Origin: Cephalopachus bancanus
Lineage: Eukaryota > Chordata > Mammalia > Primates > Tarsiidae
Assembly (NCBI GenBank): GCA_027257055.1
Contig: JAPVLO010000153.1
Location: forward strand, 7,316,001 to 7,380,000
Length of the DNA: 64,000 bases
Direction: 5' to 3'
Under the pieces are notes generated by a model. That model did no database searches. It was given only the letters and a program-made list of their open reading frames with translations, and was not told where the DNA came from. The translations under genes and the position numbers were made by a program. Below, in pieces: positions 38,613-52,080 of the stretch (its first letter is position 1; the number at the start of each line of letters is the position of its first letter).

Positions 38613-38885
38613 ATAAAATAAATAACTAAATAGTTTTAATTTGCATCTCCTTGATGATTAGTGCCTGAATGATGCATATTTGTATACCTAACCCTTAACT
38701 GTACCCCACAATTTTAAAATAAAAAATATGTTTAAATAAATAAATAAATAAAACGAAGTTACAAAATCTTAGAGAAAATCACCTCTGTGCTTAGCCTCTT
38801 GAAATTTATACAATAGAACTTTAAAAATATTTGTAATAAGATTTGAAGTAAATGAAAAATGTAAATTAAAAAAATAAATAAGTAA
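38613..38885 (+). mobile_element. Candidate 3'-transduced segment of the inverted L1
   Basis: After the first A-rich tail the sequence continues with TAGTTTTAATTTGCATCTCC, a second L1 3'-end fragment (GCATATTTGTATACC ... TAAAATAAAAAATATG), (AAAT)n and unassigned DNA, ending AAATAAATAAGTAAAAG just before the duplicated AAGAAACTG. This is what an L1 readthrough transcript retrotransposed as a unit would leave. Confidence 0.5.
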
Positions 38886-38905
38886 AAGAAACTGACAAGC
38901 TGTTT

Positions 38906-39076
38906 GCTGTTTTCTTTTTTCTTTTTTTGAGTTGGAATCTCACTCTGTCTCCCATGCTGGAGTGAGGTGGCATGCTCACGGCCACCACAGTCTTGACCTG
39001 CTGGGCTTAGGCAATCCTTCCACCTCAGCCTTCTGTGTAGCTGAAACTACAGGCATGTGATTCCATACCCGGTTTC
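38906..39076 (-). mobile_element. Alu-type SINE, right-arm fragment, antisense
   Basis: TTGAGTTGGAATCTCACTCTG to GGCATGTGATTCC then ACCCGGTTTC: only the 3' arm, 5'-truncated. Flanked by GACAAGCTGTTT (38894-38905) and GACAAACTGTTT (39077-39088), a 12-bp duplication with one mismatch in the old L1. Confidence 0.8.
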
Positions 39077-39204
39077 GACAAACTGTTTTCTAGAAGGGCC
39101 GTACCATTTCACACGTCCATCAGCAATGAATGAGTGAATTTCGTCCCATCCATACCAAAGTTTAGCATTTTCATTACCTTTTTTTAAATTTTGGAGTGAT
39201 TTTT

Positions 39205-39486
39205 TTTTTTTTTTAGTTGAAGTCTCACTCTGTCGCCCAGACTGGAGTGCAGTGGCCACTCCCGGCCACCGCAGCCTCGATCTGCTGGGCTCCGGCGATC
39301 CTTCCGCCTCAGCCTTCCGAGTAGCCGGAATTACAGGCATGCGCTGCCACGTCCAGCTGATTTTTTGATTTATTGTAGAGATGAGGTCTCGCTGCCCAGG
39401 CGGGTCTTGAACCCACGGGCTCAGGCAATCCACTCACCTCAGCCTCCCAAAGGCGCGGGATTACAGGCTGAGCCACCAAGCCCGGC
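39205..39486 (-). mobile_element. Young Alu-type dimeric SINE, antisense
   Basis: Perfect 14-bp duplication TTGGAGTGATTTTT at 39191-39204 and 39487-39500. Reversed left arm GAGGTCTCGCTGCCCAGGCGGG lacks the octamer. Young subtype. Confidence 0.95.
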
Positions 39487-40820
39487 TTGGAGTGATTTTT
39501 AATGCTATTTTTTTCAACATTTTTGTGTCCACATGTTCACTACTAGTATACATAAGCAATTAATCTTTATGAGATTATCTTGTATCCTGTGACTTTGCTG
39601 AACTTATTAGTTCTAGAAGATATTTTGTATATTTCTTGGCATTTTCTAAATAGACAATTATGTTATCTGCAAATAGGGACAGTTTTATTTCTTTATTTTG
39701 AATCTGTAGGCCTTTTCTTTCCTTATTGCACTTGTTAGAACTATAGGACCATACTGAATAAAAGTATAGGAACCAAGCATTTTTTGTTGTTGTTCCCAAT
39801 CTTTGGCAAAAAGCATTGTATCTCCCACAATTATGTGTAATGTTAGCTGTAGGATGCTCTTTGTTAAGCCGAGAAAGTTACTCCTCTATTCCTATTTTTA
39901 AAAGAATTTTTATTATGAATGGGTAGTGAATTTTTTCAAATTCTCTTTCTGTACTGATTGATATGGTCACAGATTTTTGTTCTTTAGTCTGTTAATATGG
40001 GCTGCATTGATTGATTTTGAATACTAAACCAGCCTTGCATTCCTGGAGTATATTCCACTTGGTTTAGGTGTATAATTCTTTTTATATTTTCTGCTGAATT
40101 TTATTTGTTAATATTTTGCTAATGATTTTTTTTCTATATTCATAAAGGATAGTTATTTCTAGTTTTCTTTTTGCTATTATTGCTCTGGTTTTGCCATCAG
40201 AGTAACACTGGTTTTATAAAATGAACTGGGGGAGTGTGTTCCCTCCTTTCTATTTTCTGGAAGACAGTGTGTAGAATTGCAATTAATCCCTTTTTAAACA
40301 TTTGGAAGACTTCTCCAGTGAAACCATCTGGATCTACAGATTTCCACTTAGAGAGTTTTAAAATTACAAATTCAATCTCCTTAAAAGTTATAGGCCTATT
40401 CAAATATTTATTGCATATAGGTTAATTTTGGTAACATCGTTTTTTGAGGAATTGGACCATTTCTTCTAATTTGACAAATTTGTGCTTGAGTTATTTGTAG
40501 TATTCACTTACTATCCTTTTGGTGTCTGAAGAGTCTTAAGTGATATCCTCTGCATCAATTCTGATCTTAGTAGTTTGTGTAATCTCCCTTTTTTTCCTGT
40601 GGCAGTCTTGCTAAAGATTTGCCATTTTTCAAAATTTATTAAAATAATAAGCTCTTTGTTTCTTTGAAGTTCTCTACTGTTTTGGTATGTTTGTTTGCCT
40701 GTATTTTTCCCCCAATTTCATTTATTTCTAGTTTTATCTTTATTATTTTCCTCCTTCCTTCTTGTTTGATTTTTCTTTTTGTTCTAGATTCTTTTGGTGG
40801 AAGCTTAGATAATTGATTTA

Positions 40821-40832
40821 AAAATTTTCCTC
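40821..40832. repeat. Left target-site duplication of the CLDN11 retrocopy
   Basis: AAAATTTTCCTC here is repeated with two mismatches as AAAACTTCCCTC at 43012-43023, just past the A-rich tail. The host sequence on both sides is one old antisense L1, which reads continuously when the insert is removed. Confidence 0.65.
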
Positions 40833-43011
<2,179 letters not shown>

Positions 43012-43023
43012 AAAACTTCCCTC

Positions 43024-43944
43024 CATTCTAATGAATGCATTTAGTGCTATAAATTTGTCAGCGCTGTTTTATCTGTCCCACAAATTTTGATATGTTTTAT
43101 TTTTAATCATTTTCTTTTTGTTTAGAGAACTTCTTTAGCCATTCTTTTAAGGGAAGTATGTTGGCAAGAAATTTTCTTTACACCAGCTAACAACGTCAGA
43201 TATTTCTTTCATTCCTGAAGCATATTTTTTACAGGGTATAGGATTCTGGGATTCTACAATTTTTTTCCTCTCAGCACTTAAAAAATATTATGCCACTTTC
43301 TTCTGATTTCTAGAAGAAATCCTCTGTCATTGGCTTACATTCCCTCATGGGTAAACTTTTGTGTTTCTCTGGGCAAGATGTTTTCTTTTTCAGTTTTCAG
43401 AAATTTAATTATAATGTGACTTTATATGAATTTTGGGAGGTTTATCTTGTTTGACGTTTGCTCATATTTTTGAATTTATAGATTTATATCACTTGCCCAA
43501 TTTGGGATATTTTCAGCCATTATTTCTTTAAGCACTCTTTCAGCTCCATACTCTTTCTCCTCTACTTCAAGGACTCCAGTGACATAAATGACTTGTCCCC
43601 ATGGCTCTTTAAATATTCTTTTCAGTCTATTTTCTCTTTGTTCAGACTGGATAATTTCTACTGTTCAATTTTCCAGTTCAATGATTGCACTCGCTGTTGA
43701 ACCCAACCACATTTTGGTTATTGTATTTTCCAGTTCTAAAGTTTCCGTTTGATTCTTATTGATATTGTATTTCTCTTCTGTGACAACATTTTTGATAAAG
43801 TTTTCTTCTTTTGTTCCATGGTATTTGTAATTGCTCACTGAAGCATTCAAATCTTAATCCTAATTTAAAAGCATTAAAATTTTAAAGCATGCTTTAAAAT
43901 CTTCATCAGATAATTCTAATATTTCTGTCATCAGTATTGGCATC
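43024..43944 (-). mobile_element. Old L1 (L1M-type), antisense, part 3
   Basis: Resumes after the CLDN11 insert with CATTCTAATGAATGCATTTAGTGCTATAAATTT, which in L1 directly follows the GATTTAAAAATTTTCCTC left of the insert. Then the 5' region of ORF2/ORF1 in antisense, e.g. TATTTTCCAGTTCTAAAGTTTCC. Confidence 0.78.
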
Positions 43945-44385
43945 TGCATTAGTTTCCTAGGGCTGCCATAACAATATACACAAACTGGGCAACTTAAAAC
44001 AACAGAAATGTATTGTCTCACAGTTCCAAAGGATAGAAGTCTGAAATCAAGGTCTCAGCAGGACCATTATCCCCCTAAAAACTGTAGGGAAGTCCTTTCT
44101 TGCTTCTTCCTAACTTCTGGTGGTTTGCTGGCAACCTTTGGCATTCCTTGCCTTGTAGCTGCATCACATTCTGCCTCTATTGTCACATGGTGTTCTTCCT
44201 GTCTGTGTCTTCTCCACTTCTTGTAAGGATGTCAGTCATATTGAATTAGCCAGTATGTCCTCATCTTAATTTAATTAATTATGTCTGTAAAGCCCCTATT
44301 TCCAAATAAGGTCCCATCATGAGGTACTGGGGGTTAGGACTTCAACATATCTCTTTTGGGTCACACAATTCAACCCAGGACAGCA
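43945..44385 (-). mobile_element. MaLR LTR (MLT1-like), antisense
   Basis: Begins CATTAGTTTCCTAGGGCTGCC and ends GGTCACACAATTCAACCCAGG, with GTAGCTGCATCACATTC and GGTTAGGACTTCAACATATC inside, the reverse complement of MLT1-type LTRs. Inserted in the old L1, since L1-like sequence flanks it on both sides. Confidence 0.85.
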
Positions 44386-45690
44386 GCTATATGTTGTCCT
44401 TTTACATTCTGTTTGAGTTCTTTCTGGTCCTTGGCATGATGTGTGATTTTTAAACTTAAAATCTGGATATTTTTGTATTAAGACTTTGGATCCTATATAA
44501 CCCCTCAGTTTCAGTTTGTCTTTCTGACATTGCTCTGGCAAGGAAAAGAGGTGGCACCATCTTGTTACTGACAAGTGTGGACTGAAATCCCCAAATGGCC
44601 TTTATTTTTACTGAAGGAAAGGATATCCTTGTTACTGCTAAGAGGAGGTGGACTTTCTGGCTCTATATAATCTCAATGACACTGAAGTGAGGGTCGCTTT
44701 GGTACCACTGGGCAATAGGTGAAAATCTTGACTCTCTACTAGACCTTTTGTGACACCACCCCAGTGGGGAGGAGAACAGTGCCCTATTATTGTCAGGCAA
44801 GGATGGAAGTCCATGTTTCCTGCTTAACTTTCTCTGATTCTACCTTGGTGGCTATGCTGGAATGCCTTGTTAGAGCTTCAGAAGGCTGGGAGATTAGACT
44901 ACCTATGTGGACTCTGCTGGCACTGGTAAAGGCAGGACTACATTCCTTTTGTCATGTGCTATTTGGATGAAGTAGAGTAGTTATTTTAAAAAAAGTTTTC
45001 CATCTTGTTAGGCTGCTCCTTTATTGGTCCTTTAGTCAGGAGAGAGCAAGCTTTTGTTAGGGTTATTTGTCCATACCACTGACATGCCATTTTGCTAGAA
45101 CATTCAGCTGTAACCTGGAATATGTGAGAAACAAACAACCAAACAAACAAAAACACAAAGTTCCCTACTGCATCACTCCTCAGGTTCTAAGGTTACTAAC
45201 CAGTTTCACTTCTCTCTATCTTTCAGAGTCTTCTTATATGAGTTTCATATATACTGTCTAGGGTTTTAGCTGTTCTTAGGGGGAGGAATAGGGAAAAGCA
45301 TATCTACTCAATTTTCCCAGAGCAGGAGGAGATTTGCTTTTGTATCTTAATTTTAAATTATAGGCATTTACATAGGAGATGAATCTGTCTTGCCCTGTAC
45401 TTTTTTTTCTCCCTTTTAATTATCTTACTTTATATTTTTTACATTTAAGTCTCCTACTTTTACCAGTTTGTAATTTAATCCATTTTTCCATTATAATGCT
45501 TTGTATCACCTTTTCCTTTTCAGTCCTTATATAGTTTAGCATCCTCATATTTTGTTCTTTTAATTTCTTAACTTTTAAATTAATATTTATATAAAAATGA
45601 TTTTTAACCATTTACTCTAATTTCTTTCACCTTTCCAGGTTATTTTCTTTTTCTCAATCTTGTACCTTATCAGTTTTATCTTCAAGGTAT
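44386..45690 (-). mobile_element. Old L1-related sequence, antisense (less sure)
   Basis: AGCTATATGTTGTCCTTTTACATTC and CTTTGGATCC blocks continue the old L1 pattern past the MLT1. 44600-45300 is diverged and may be unrelated; 45300-45690 (AGGCATTTACATAGGAGATG, ATTACATTTAAGTCTCC) resembles L1M ORF2 3' sequence again. Confidence 0.45.
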
Positions 45691-45699
45691 TCTCATCAT

Positions 45700-47860
45700 T
45701 ATGTTATTATATTTAGTAGATTTTTATATGGCAGTGGGGTCAGATACATGACTGTATGGGTGAAATCTGTAGAGAAACCCTTATCATGTATAGGGGTAAT
45801 TGGGTGCTTTCCTTCTTTCGTCTTACCCTGAAGGTCATCCGGCTTTCATTCCTTTCCTTGTGAGTTCTCAAGAAGATTTCAGTCTGGGTATCTTGAGAGG
45901 CATACACATTTAGCTGGATTGCTTTACCTTTGTCCTTGTGGAAAAACTTATATTGACAAATATTTTTTTCCCAGTCTGTGGGCTGTTTTCCTGATCTCTC
46001 AATGGTTTCTTTGGCTTTGCAGAAGCTTGTCAGTTTGATGAGGTCCCACTTGCTTATCTTATCTCTTACGGCATGGGCACCTGGGGTTTTGATCAGGAAT
46101 TCGTTGCCAGTTGCAATTTCCATAAGGTTGGCTCCTGTGTCTTCTAAGGTTCTTATAGTTTGAGATTTTGCTTTAGATCTTTGATCCATCTGGAGTTGAA
46201 TTTTGTGTATGGTGATAGGTAAGGTCTTGTTTTAATCTTCTGCATGTGGTCAGCCAGTTTTCCCAGCACCATTTACTGAATAGGTTCTCCTCTCCCAGTG
46301 GTTGTTGTTGGAGGCTTTGTTGAAGATGAGTTGGTGATAAATTGAGGTTTTGCTTCTGGAATATCTCTATACTGCTCCATAGGTCTATATGCCAGTTCTT
46401 ATACCAATACCAGGCTGTTTTGATTATTGTAGCTTTATAATAAAGCTTAAAGTCTGGGAGAGTGATGCTTCCCACTTTGCTTTTTTTGCTGAGGATTGTT
46501 CTGGCTATTCGTGTTCATTTGTTTCCATATGAATTCCCGTATTGTCGTTTCCAGGTCTGAGAAGAATGCTGCTGGTAATTTTATGAGTATTGCATAAAAT
46601 CTGTAGATTGCCTCTGGTAGGATGAACATCTTAACAATGTTGATTCTTCCAATCCATTAGCATGGAACATTTTTCTATTTGTTTGTGTCAACTTTGATTT
46701 TTTTGAGCAGTGTTTTGTAGTTTTCATTGTAAAGGTCTTTGACTTCTCTGGTTAGTAAGATGCCAAGGTATTTCATTTTTTGTATGGCTATTGTGAATGG
46801 GATTGTGGTTTTTATTTGGGCTTCTGTTTGTTTATTGTTGGTGTATAGGAATTTATTTTATAACATTTATTTTATCTTATTTTTTGATTTATTGTAGAGA
46901 TGAGTTCTCGTCAAGTTGCCCAGGCAGGTCTCGAACCTGCGGACTCAGGCAATCTACTCACCTGAGCCACCGAGCCTGGCATAACATTTATTTTATAACT
47001 TGAGACTTTGTTGCCAACTGTATATCTGACAAAGGCCTAACATCAAGGATCTACAAGAAACTCAAATGTGCTGAAAAGAAAAAAACAAAATGCTCCATTA
47101 CAAAGTGGGCAAAATATATGAATAGACACTTCTCCAAAGAAGACATACAAGCGGCCAACAGATAAATAAAAAAATGCTCAGCCTCACTAGTCATCAAAGA
47201 AATGCAAATTAAAACCACACTGAGATACCACCTAACTCATCAGGATGGCCATAATCAATAATTTACAAAAGAACAGATGCTGGAGAGGATGCAGTGAAAA
47301 AGGAACACTGTTGGTGGGAGTGTAAGCTAGTAGAGCCTCTGTGGAAAACAATGTGGCAATTCCTAAAAGATCTAAAAATCGACCTCTCATACGACCCCAC
47401 AATCACCCTACTGGGAATATACCCAGAAGAACTCAAATTAATCTATGAAAAAGATACCTTTACACACATGTTTACTGCAGCATTATTTACAATAGCAAAA
47501 ACATGGCACCAACTGTGCTGATGACTGAAAGAGGATTGGACAAAAAAAATGTGGTACATATGCATGATAGAATATCCCACAGCCATAAAGAAGGACAAAA
47601 TTATGAACTTTGCAGCAACTGGGTGGACTCAGTGATCTATCACAGTAACAAAAAACTGAGAATCACATGTTCTCACTTATAAGTAGACCTTGAACAACTA
47701 TTGTAATACTATAAGAAAGGGATTGGCAGTAGTGGGATACTGCCAGAGAAGGGGGAGGCATACCTCATCAACAAGGGTACCTGCATAATGAACATTTGTA
47801 TATCTAACCCTGAATTGTACCCCATATGTTTAAAATTGAAAAGAAACACACAAAAAAACT
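45700..47860. mobile_element. Second 5'-inverted young L1 (twin-primed)
   Basis: 45740-47014 is L1 ORF2 antisense: minus-strand reads include KPGAHAVRDKISKWDLIK. 47015-47860 is the downstream part in sense (ATATCTGACAAAGGCC, CTGGAGAGGATGCAG, CTACTGGGAATATACCC, 3' UTR ending CATATGTTTAAAATTG). It is interrupted by the tiny SINE at 46876-46980. The strand flips at about 47010. Degenerate but less so than the old L1. Confidence 0.85.
46876..46980 (-). mobile_element. Alu left-monomer SINE (105 bp) with internal deletion
   Basis: Antisense. On its own strand it starts GCCAGGCTCGGTGGCTCAGG and jumps over about 29 bases usually following GGCTCAG, then GTGAGTAGATTGCC through the B-box-like GGTTCGAGACC (with one base change) to CTCTACAATAAATC-A6-TAAG. 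Perfect 16-bp duplication ATAACATTTATTTTAT at 46860-46875 and 46981-46996, so it was inserted as this short unit. Confidence 0.92.
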
Positions 47861-48136
47861 TGTACTGAGATCTACCGTGGTATCATTCTCCTTCAGCTTT
47901 CAGAAATGAACACCACAAGAAATAGATTTATAAATCTAGATGCTACATTTAAATAATGCTGGTCATGGGTAAATCAAGTCAATAACCAAGGTCTCCTGGA
48001 CCTCATTTCTTAGTATTCTTTTCATGAAACATTTTTGTCTCTCTTTATTTATCAATCTAGTATCTCCCTTATAACTTTACACTTTCTTATTCTCTGTGGT
48101 CTCTCTGCTGTATTAATTGTAAGAAGCAATACTTAC

Positions 48137-48324
48137 TTGTTTGTTAGCATTCGATAATCTGCCATTTTAGTAGAAAAATCAAGTATCTGATCCAAAATTT
48201 CTGCACATATTGTGTAATGCTTTTGGTAATGAGCTTGAGCTCTTTCCACAGCAATCTGTTCATAAACTTCCCTCTCTCTAAGGATTTGTTCTTCAAAATC
48301 AATCTTGGCTTGTTTTGCCAAAGC
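48137..48324 (-). CDS. SPEF2: SPEF2 exon d (188 bp)
   Basis: Acceptor GCCTTTTTAG|GCTTTG, donor AACAA|GTAAGT (near-perfect consensus). Encodes about 62 residues starting ALAKQAKIDFEEQILRER, then ICAEILDQILDFSTKMADYR, ending MLTN. It leaves two bases (AA) completed by T in the 35.0-kb exon to give Asn, so the frame is conserved. An open frame runs past the donor to a TAG-type end, which explains longer uninterrupted reading without changing the splice call. Confidence 0.92.
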
Positions 48325-49189
48325 CTAAAAAGGCAAACATACATTTTTAAGTTACTATAATCTTTTGATGATTCAAATGAAAATAATGTCATAATTTCAG
48401 TAGCCAAAAGTCTTTAAATAGGATGAAAAACTTCCTTTTACATCAGGAAAAAAAATCATGAATAAACACTTTCTCCTTAATATGTACATTAGTACTGAGT
48501 ATGACGCCACAAACAATATTGAAAACCCTTAGTGTATCCTACCAATAAAACAAAGTACAGTGAAAAGTGGTCTAACTGGGTAAAGCCCATTGTGGCTTAT
48601 TATTATTATAAATTGGATCTTAAGCCTTCAAAAAAAGTCCCAAGTTAATGGATTGCGAGTAGTCAGAGATCACAGAGAAACACAGTATAGCTAACCCTTC
48701 ACTGCCAGCTCAGGAGCTTCAACCTGGACACATTTTCTGTGACCACTGTCCTTTGTCTTTCAGTGGGAGAGTTTTATGATCTTGATTTATACTTTGAAAA
48801 TACTTTAGAAATTCTCTGATTATACTGGCTTGAGATTATAATACATTTACAAATGTTAAATGTGTTATAACAACTATAAAATCCCCCACATTTATTTGTA
48901 GAAACATCTATTTCTGCAGAAAGTAATGAAATACTTAAACAGTTTGTCATCACCCACTACACAGTACATTATTATTTTGTTTAGGGAACTGTTTCTTCAC
49001 ACAAAGTGCAAAGGTCAAACTCAGTCCAGCCAAGCTGAGAGTAACATAATACTCAGTGGGATTCAAATGACCAAATATTGCTCTTTAGATCGTTATGCCA
49101 GCTTCCTGAAAAATTCGATCATGTGCTAACTTGCTCTAGAAAGTATATTTGCCTCCTGTAATATAACCCATCAAGTATAAAATGGAAGT

Positions 49190-49320
49190 AAACTTGGGCT
49201 TTGAAGGAGCTATAGTCAAATTCAAACCCTAGCTTACGCATAGAACTCAGGTTCTATCTGTGAGACCTTGAGCAAGTCATTTCACCTTCTTATGTCTCAC
49301 TTCCTCAAAGTGGGGGATGT
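49190..49320 (+). mobile_element. MIR-like SINE relic
   Basis: AACTTGGGCTTTGAAGGAG ... GTGAGACCTTGAGCAAGTCATTTCACC ... CCTCAAAGTGGGG fits the MIR core. Confidence 0.5.
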
Positions 49321-49605
49321 TAAACAATACTCAGCATACCCAGAAAAGTTAACCAAACCATCTCATTAGAGCAAATATTTCCTATCATGATACTATTCAT
49401 ACATGACTAGATGCATAACAATGGATTACTATGTAAGGTTCAAAGTATTTTGCTATTGCTGTTTTATTTTGTGTGTTTATTTTATTGTTTTTGTTGGGAA
49501 AAGCATTAAATTGGATGATCTCTAAGGTCAATTCTGTATATTTGACAGATTCAGGAATTATACCAGAATTTGTTATTGTTGTATTGTTCTATATGTCCTG
49601 TTTTC

Positions 49606-49900
49606 TTTTTTTGAGTTGGAGTCTCACTGTGTTGCTCAGGCTGGAGTGCAGTGGCACGCTAGGGCCACTGCAGCCTCGACCTTCTGGGTTCAGGTGATCC
49701 TTTCGCTTTAGCCTTCCAAGTAGCTGGAACTACAGGCGTGTATCACCATGCCTGTTTAAATTTTTTTTTTTTCATTTATTGTAGAGACAAAGTATATGCC
49801 ATGCTACCCAGGCTGGTCTTGAACCCATGGGCTCAGGCAATCCTCTTGACTCCACCTCCCAAAGTGCTGGGACTACAGGTGTGAGCCACTGCACCAGGTC
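49606..49900 (-). mobile_element. Alu-type dimeric SINE, antisense
   Basis: TTTTTTTGAGTTGGAGTCTC start to CACTGCACCAGGTC. Flank pair TATGTCCTGTTTTC / TATGTGCCCTGTTTTC with two inserted bases. Older subtype. Confidence 0.88.
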
Positions 49901-50154
49901 TATGTGCCCTGTTTTCATGAAGATACAAGTACAAAGCTTTATGGCATGCTTCATGAGGTGTGAAGAGTTCAGAGGAGAAGGGAATTTAAGAGAGTAGGAA
50001 TATTAGACGATAGTTTACAGTGAGTGACAAAAAAATTGGGTCATGAGGTGGCTTACCACATAGTATCTCAGAAACACATGGAAATATTTAGGATGTGATA
50101 GAAAACCTTGAAGGAACAATGCCCCTATCAGCAACAGAATAGCTTTCGACCTTG

Positions 50155-50290
50155 GTTTCTGCTGTTGCCTATCTCCCTCTCTTCTTCTCTTCCTCCTTCC
50201 CCACTATTTCTCCTTCCCTCCCTTCCTGTTCCTCCTTTCCATCCAACTATCTAGTCTTCCTTCTTCTTTTCTACCTCTACCATCAACCCT
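50155..50290 (+). repeat. Pyrimidine-rich tract
   Basis: About 130 bases, mostly C and T (CTTCTTCTCTTCCTCCTTCCCC, TTCCCTCCCTTCC). No flanking retroelement seen. Confidence 0.6.
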
Positions 50291-50399
50291 CTGCTAAACT
50301 CACCACATTTTCCTGTCTCATTACAGCAAAACAGGCTGCAGCCCTAAAAAAAGAAAGCGGGAAAAGAAAGAGGAAGTCTGTAAGAGGTAGTAATTTTCA

Positions 50400-50625
50400 G
50401 TGGTTATGAGCTTGGACTCTGGAGTCTGATCAAGCTGGCTTTGCTCCCTGCTACACCACTGACAAGCTGTGTGACTCTGAGCCTTTTAATCTTCAATTCC
50501 CTTATGTATAAAATGTAAAGATAGTATCTACGTACGGTTGTTGTGAGAATTATATCATATATGCACGTTACAAACAGTGCAATGTTTGACTCAAAGTAAA
50601 GGCTTAAAAATGTTAAATATTATTT
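50400..50625 (+). mobile_element. MIR SINE relic
   Basis: GGTTATGAGCTTGGACTCTGGAG ... CACTGACAAGCTGTGTGACTCTGAGCC ... GAGAATTATATC ... AACAGTGCAATGTTTG, in MIR order (position, spacing). One of the better-kept MIR copies here. Confidence 0.75.
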
Positions 50626-51107
50626 TAATTATTAATAATAGTAGTGACATAAAAATTTGAAATTTGAAGCTGTCTTAATATATAAAGTTATGAATTTAAG
50701 ATATTCAGAGAAAGAAAATAGGAACTAAGCATTTTATATACAGCAAAAATGGCAATCAAGTACAGAAGGCACACATTGTTATCAACATACAAGCACTTGG
50801 TGAGTAATGTTCCCATGAGCCCTTCCCAAGGAATCTATTGGAGAAGGCGCTTCAGACAATCAAAATGACTAGAGACATGGCCATAGGGTTGGTGGTGAGC
50901 ATTACATAGTTAGTTGTGGAATCAAGACTAAAGGAGAGAGTATACAGCACATAGTTACAAAAATAAAAATGGGCAGAAAATAGGCAGATCACATAAAAAT
51001 TAACTCTTCTTAGATGACTGGCAGCAAAACACAGTATTGCTGATTATGACTTGGTAGAAAGGATCAATAGTAACTTTAGAAAGATTTTTAAGGGAGATGT
51101 TGATTAC

Positions 51108-51296
51108 CGCTTCTCGATCAAGAGCATCCTGGAAATCTTTAAGTCGTCTTTCCTCATGTTGTTTTTCTCTGAAAATTCTATTTTGCCACAAAATTTCCTT
51201 TTCATGCCGAACATGCATGAGCTGCACAGCAATCCTGCGCTCCTGCTGGGACTGCCGCATCAGTCGGTTAATCAGCTGCTCTTCCCGATAAGCCTC
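51108..51296 (-). CDS. SPEF2: SPEF2 exon c (189 bp)
   Basis: A 63-codon exon, phase 0 at both ends. Acceptor GTGTTTTCAG|GAGGCT, donor GAAGCG|GTAATC. The peptide starts EAYREEQLINRLMRQSQQER and ends DFQDALDREA. It is almost entirely charged or helix-favouring residues, consistent with a coiled coil. Because its length is divisible by three and both ends are phase 0, skipping it would not shift the frame. The donor lacks the +5 G (GTAATC) and looks weaker than its neighbours. Confidence 0.9.
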
Positions 51297-51929
51297 CTGA
51301 AAACACCAGTGGAAAAGCCAATTATTTCTCAAAGCCATGCCCAAACTTCCCACTGGGCTAAGAAGCCTCTATATAAACAATGTATAAAAGGCATAATATT
51401 CATCTAAATCAATTTCTGCCATTTGATTTAAATGTGAACATAGCAAAAAAAAAAGTCAAGATATAAAAATGAGAATTTCCAACAAAGGCTGTGCAATTTT
51501 GGTATCCAGAAATATGGTCTTACAACTCACAAATACTTTAAATGAATTATTACTTCATTTAAAGTCTGATTTAAAATAAATTATGTGATTTTTTTTCAAG
51601 GTTTTAAAAACAAGTGTTAACATTTTTTTAAAAGCTTGTTTTCAAAAGTCTGGAATCGTATTGCATTCATTCTACCATAACTACTAGTTGTGAAACAAAT
51701 GTAGCCACTGTCAGCTGAAAACAGTAGATCTGATTAATTCTCAGTGGGAACATCTCAATACCAGTGTGAGAAAAAGCTAAAAACTGAGAATGTGAAGCCT
51801 GGAGAAGAGGCTATGGGAAAATGATCTACTCCTTATCCTAGAAAATCTGAGTGGTCATAATCTGAAAAAGAAACTAGATGTGTTATTGGCTGTTTTAAGA
51901 AAGGGGAGACAATACATGAGCAGTAGAAA

Positions 51930-52080
51930 AAACACTAAATTGGGACTTGCAGACCTGGCTGTTGCAGTCCCAGTTGTACTATTAATTGGCTGGGTGGTAT
52001 TGGGCAGGTAAGTTTTCAAGCCTATATCTTCTTAGGTAAAATGATGAGATTAAGATGGAAGATGATCTCCAAATTCCTGA
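51930..52080 (+). mobile_element. MIR-like SINE relic
   Basis: AAATTGGGACTTGCAGACCTGG ... TTAATTGGCTGGGTGGTATTGG ... AAAATGATGAGATTAAG fits a MIR core, weakly. Confidence 0.5.

Larger units (their letters stand above)
39077..40832 (-). mobile_element. Old L1 (L1M-type), antisense, part 2
   Basis: Continues from part 1: GACAAACTGTTTTCTAG, then after the SINE (39205-39486) ORF2 in antisense with diagnostic blocks CCTGTGACTTTGCTGAACTTA, GTTATCTGCAAATAGGGAC and GCCTTGCATTCCTGGAGTA. A short minus-strand frame at 40403-40197 keeps the RT-type reading with GEVFQMFKKG, and others are broken. Ends at the CLDN11 insertion point. Confidence 0.8.

Noticed and set aside
39047..39433. 128-residue minus-strand frame
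   Set aside because: Mostly translation of an Alu-type SINE and flanking old L1.
45740..46189. 149-residue minus-strand frame
   Set aside because: Degenerate L1 ORF2 in the inverted half of the second young L1.
46876..46980. Possible tRNA-like gene
   Set aside because: The B-box-like GGTTCGAGACC belongs to an Alu left arm with SINE-type flanks.
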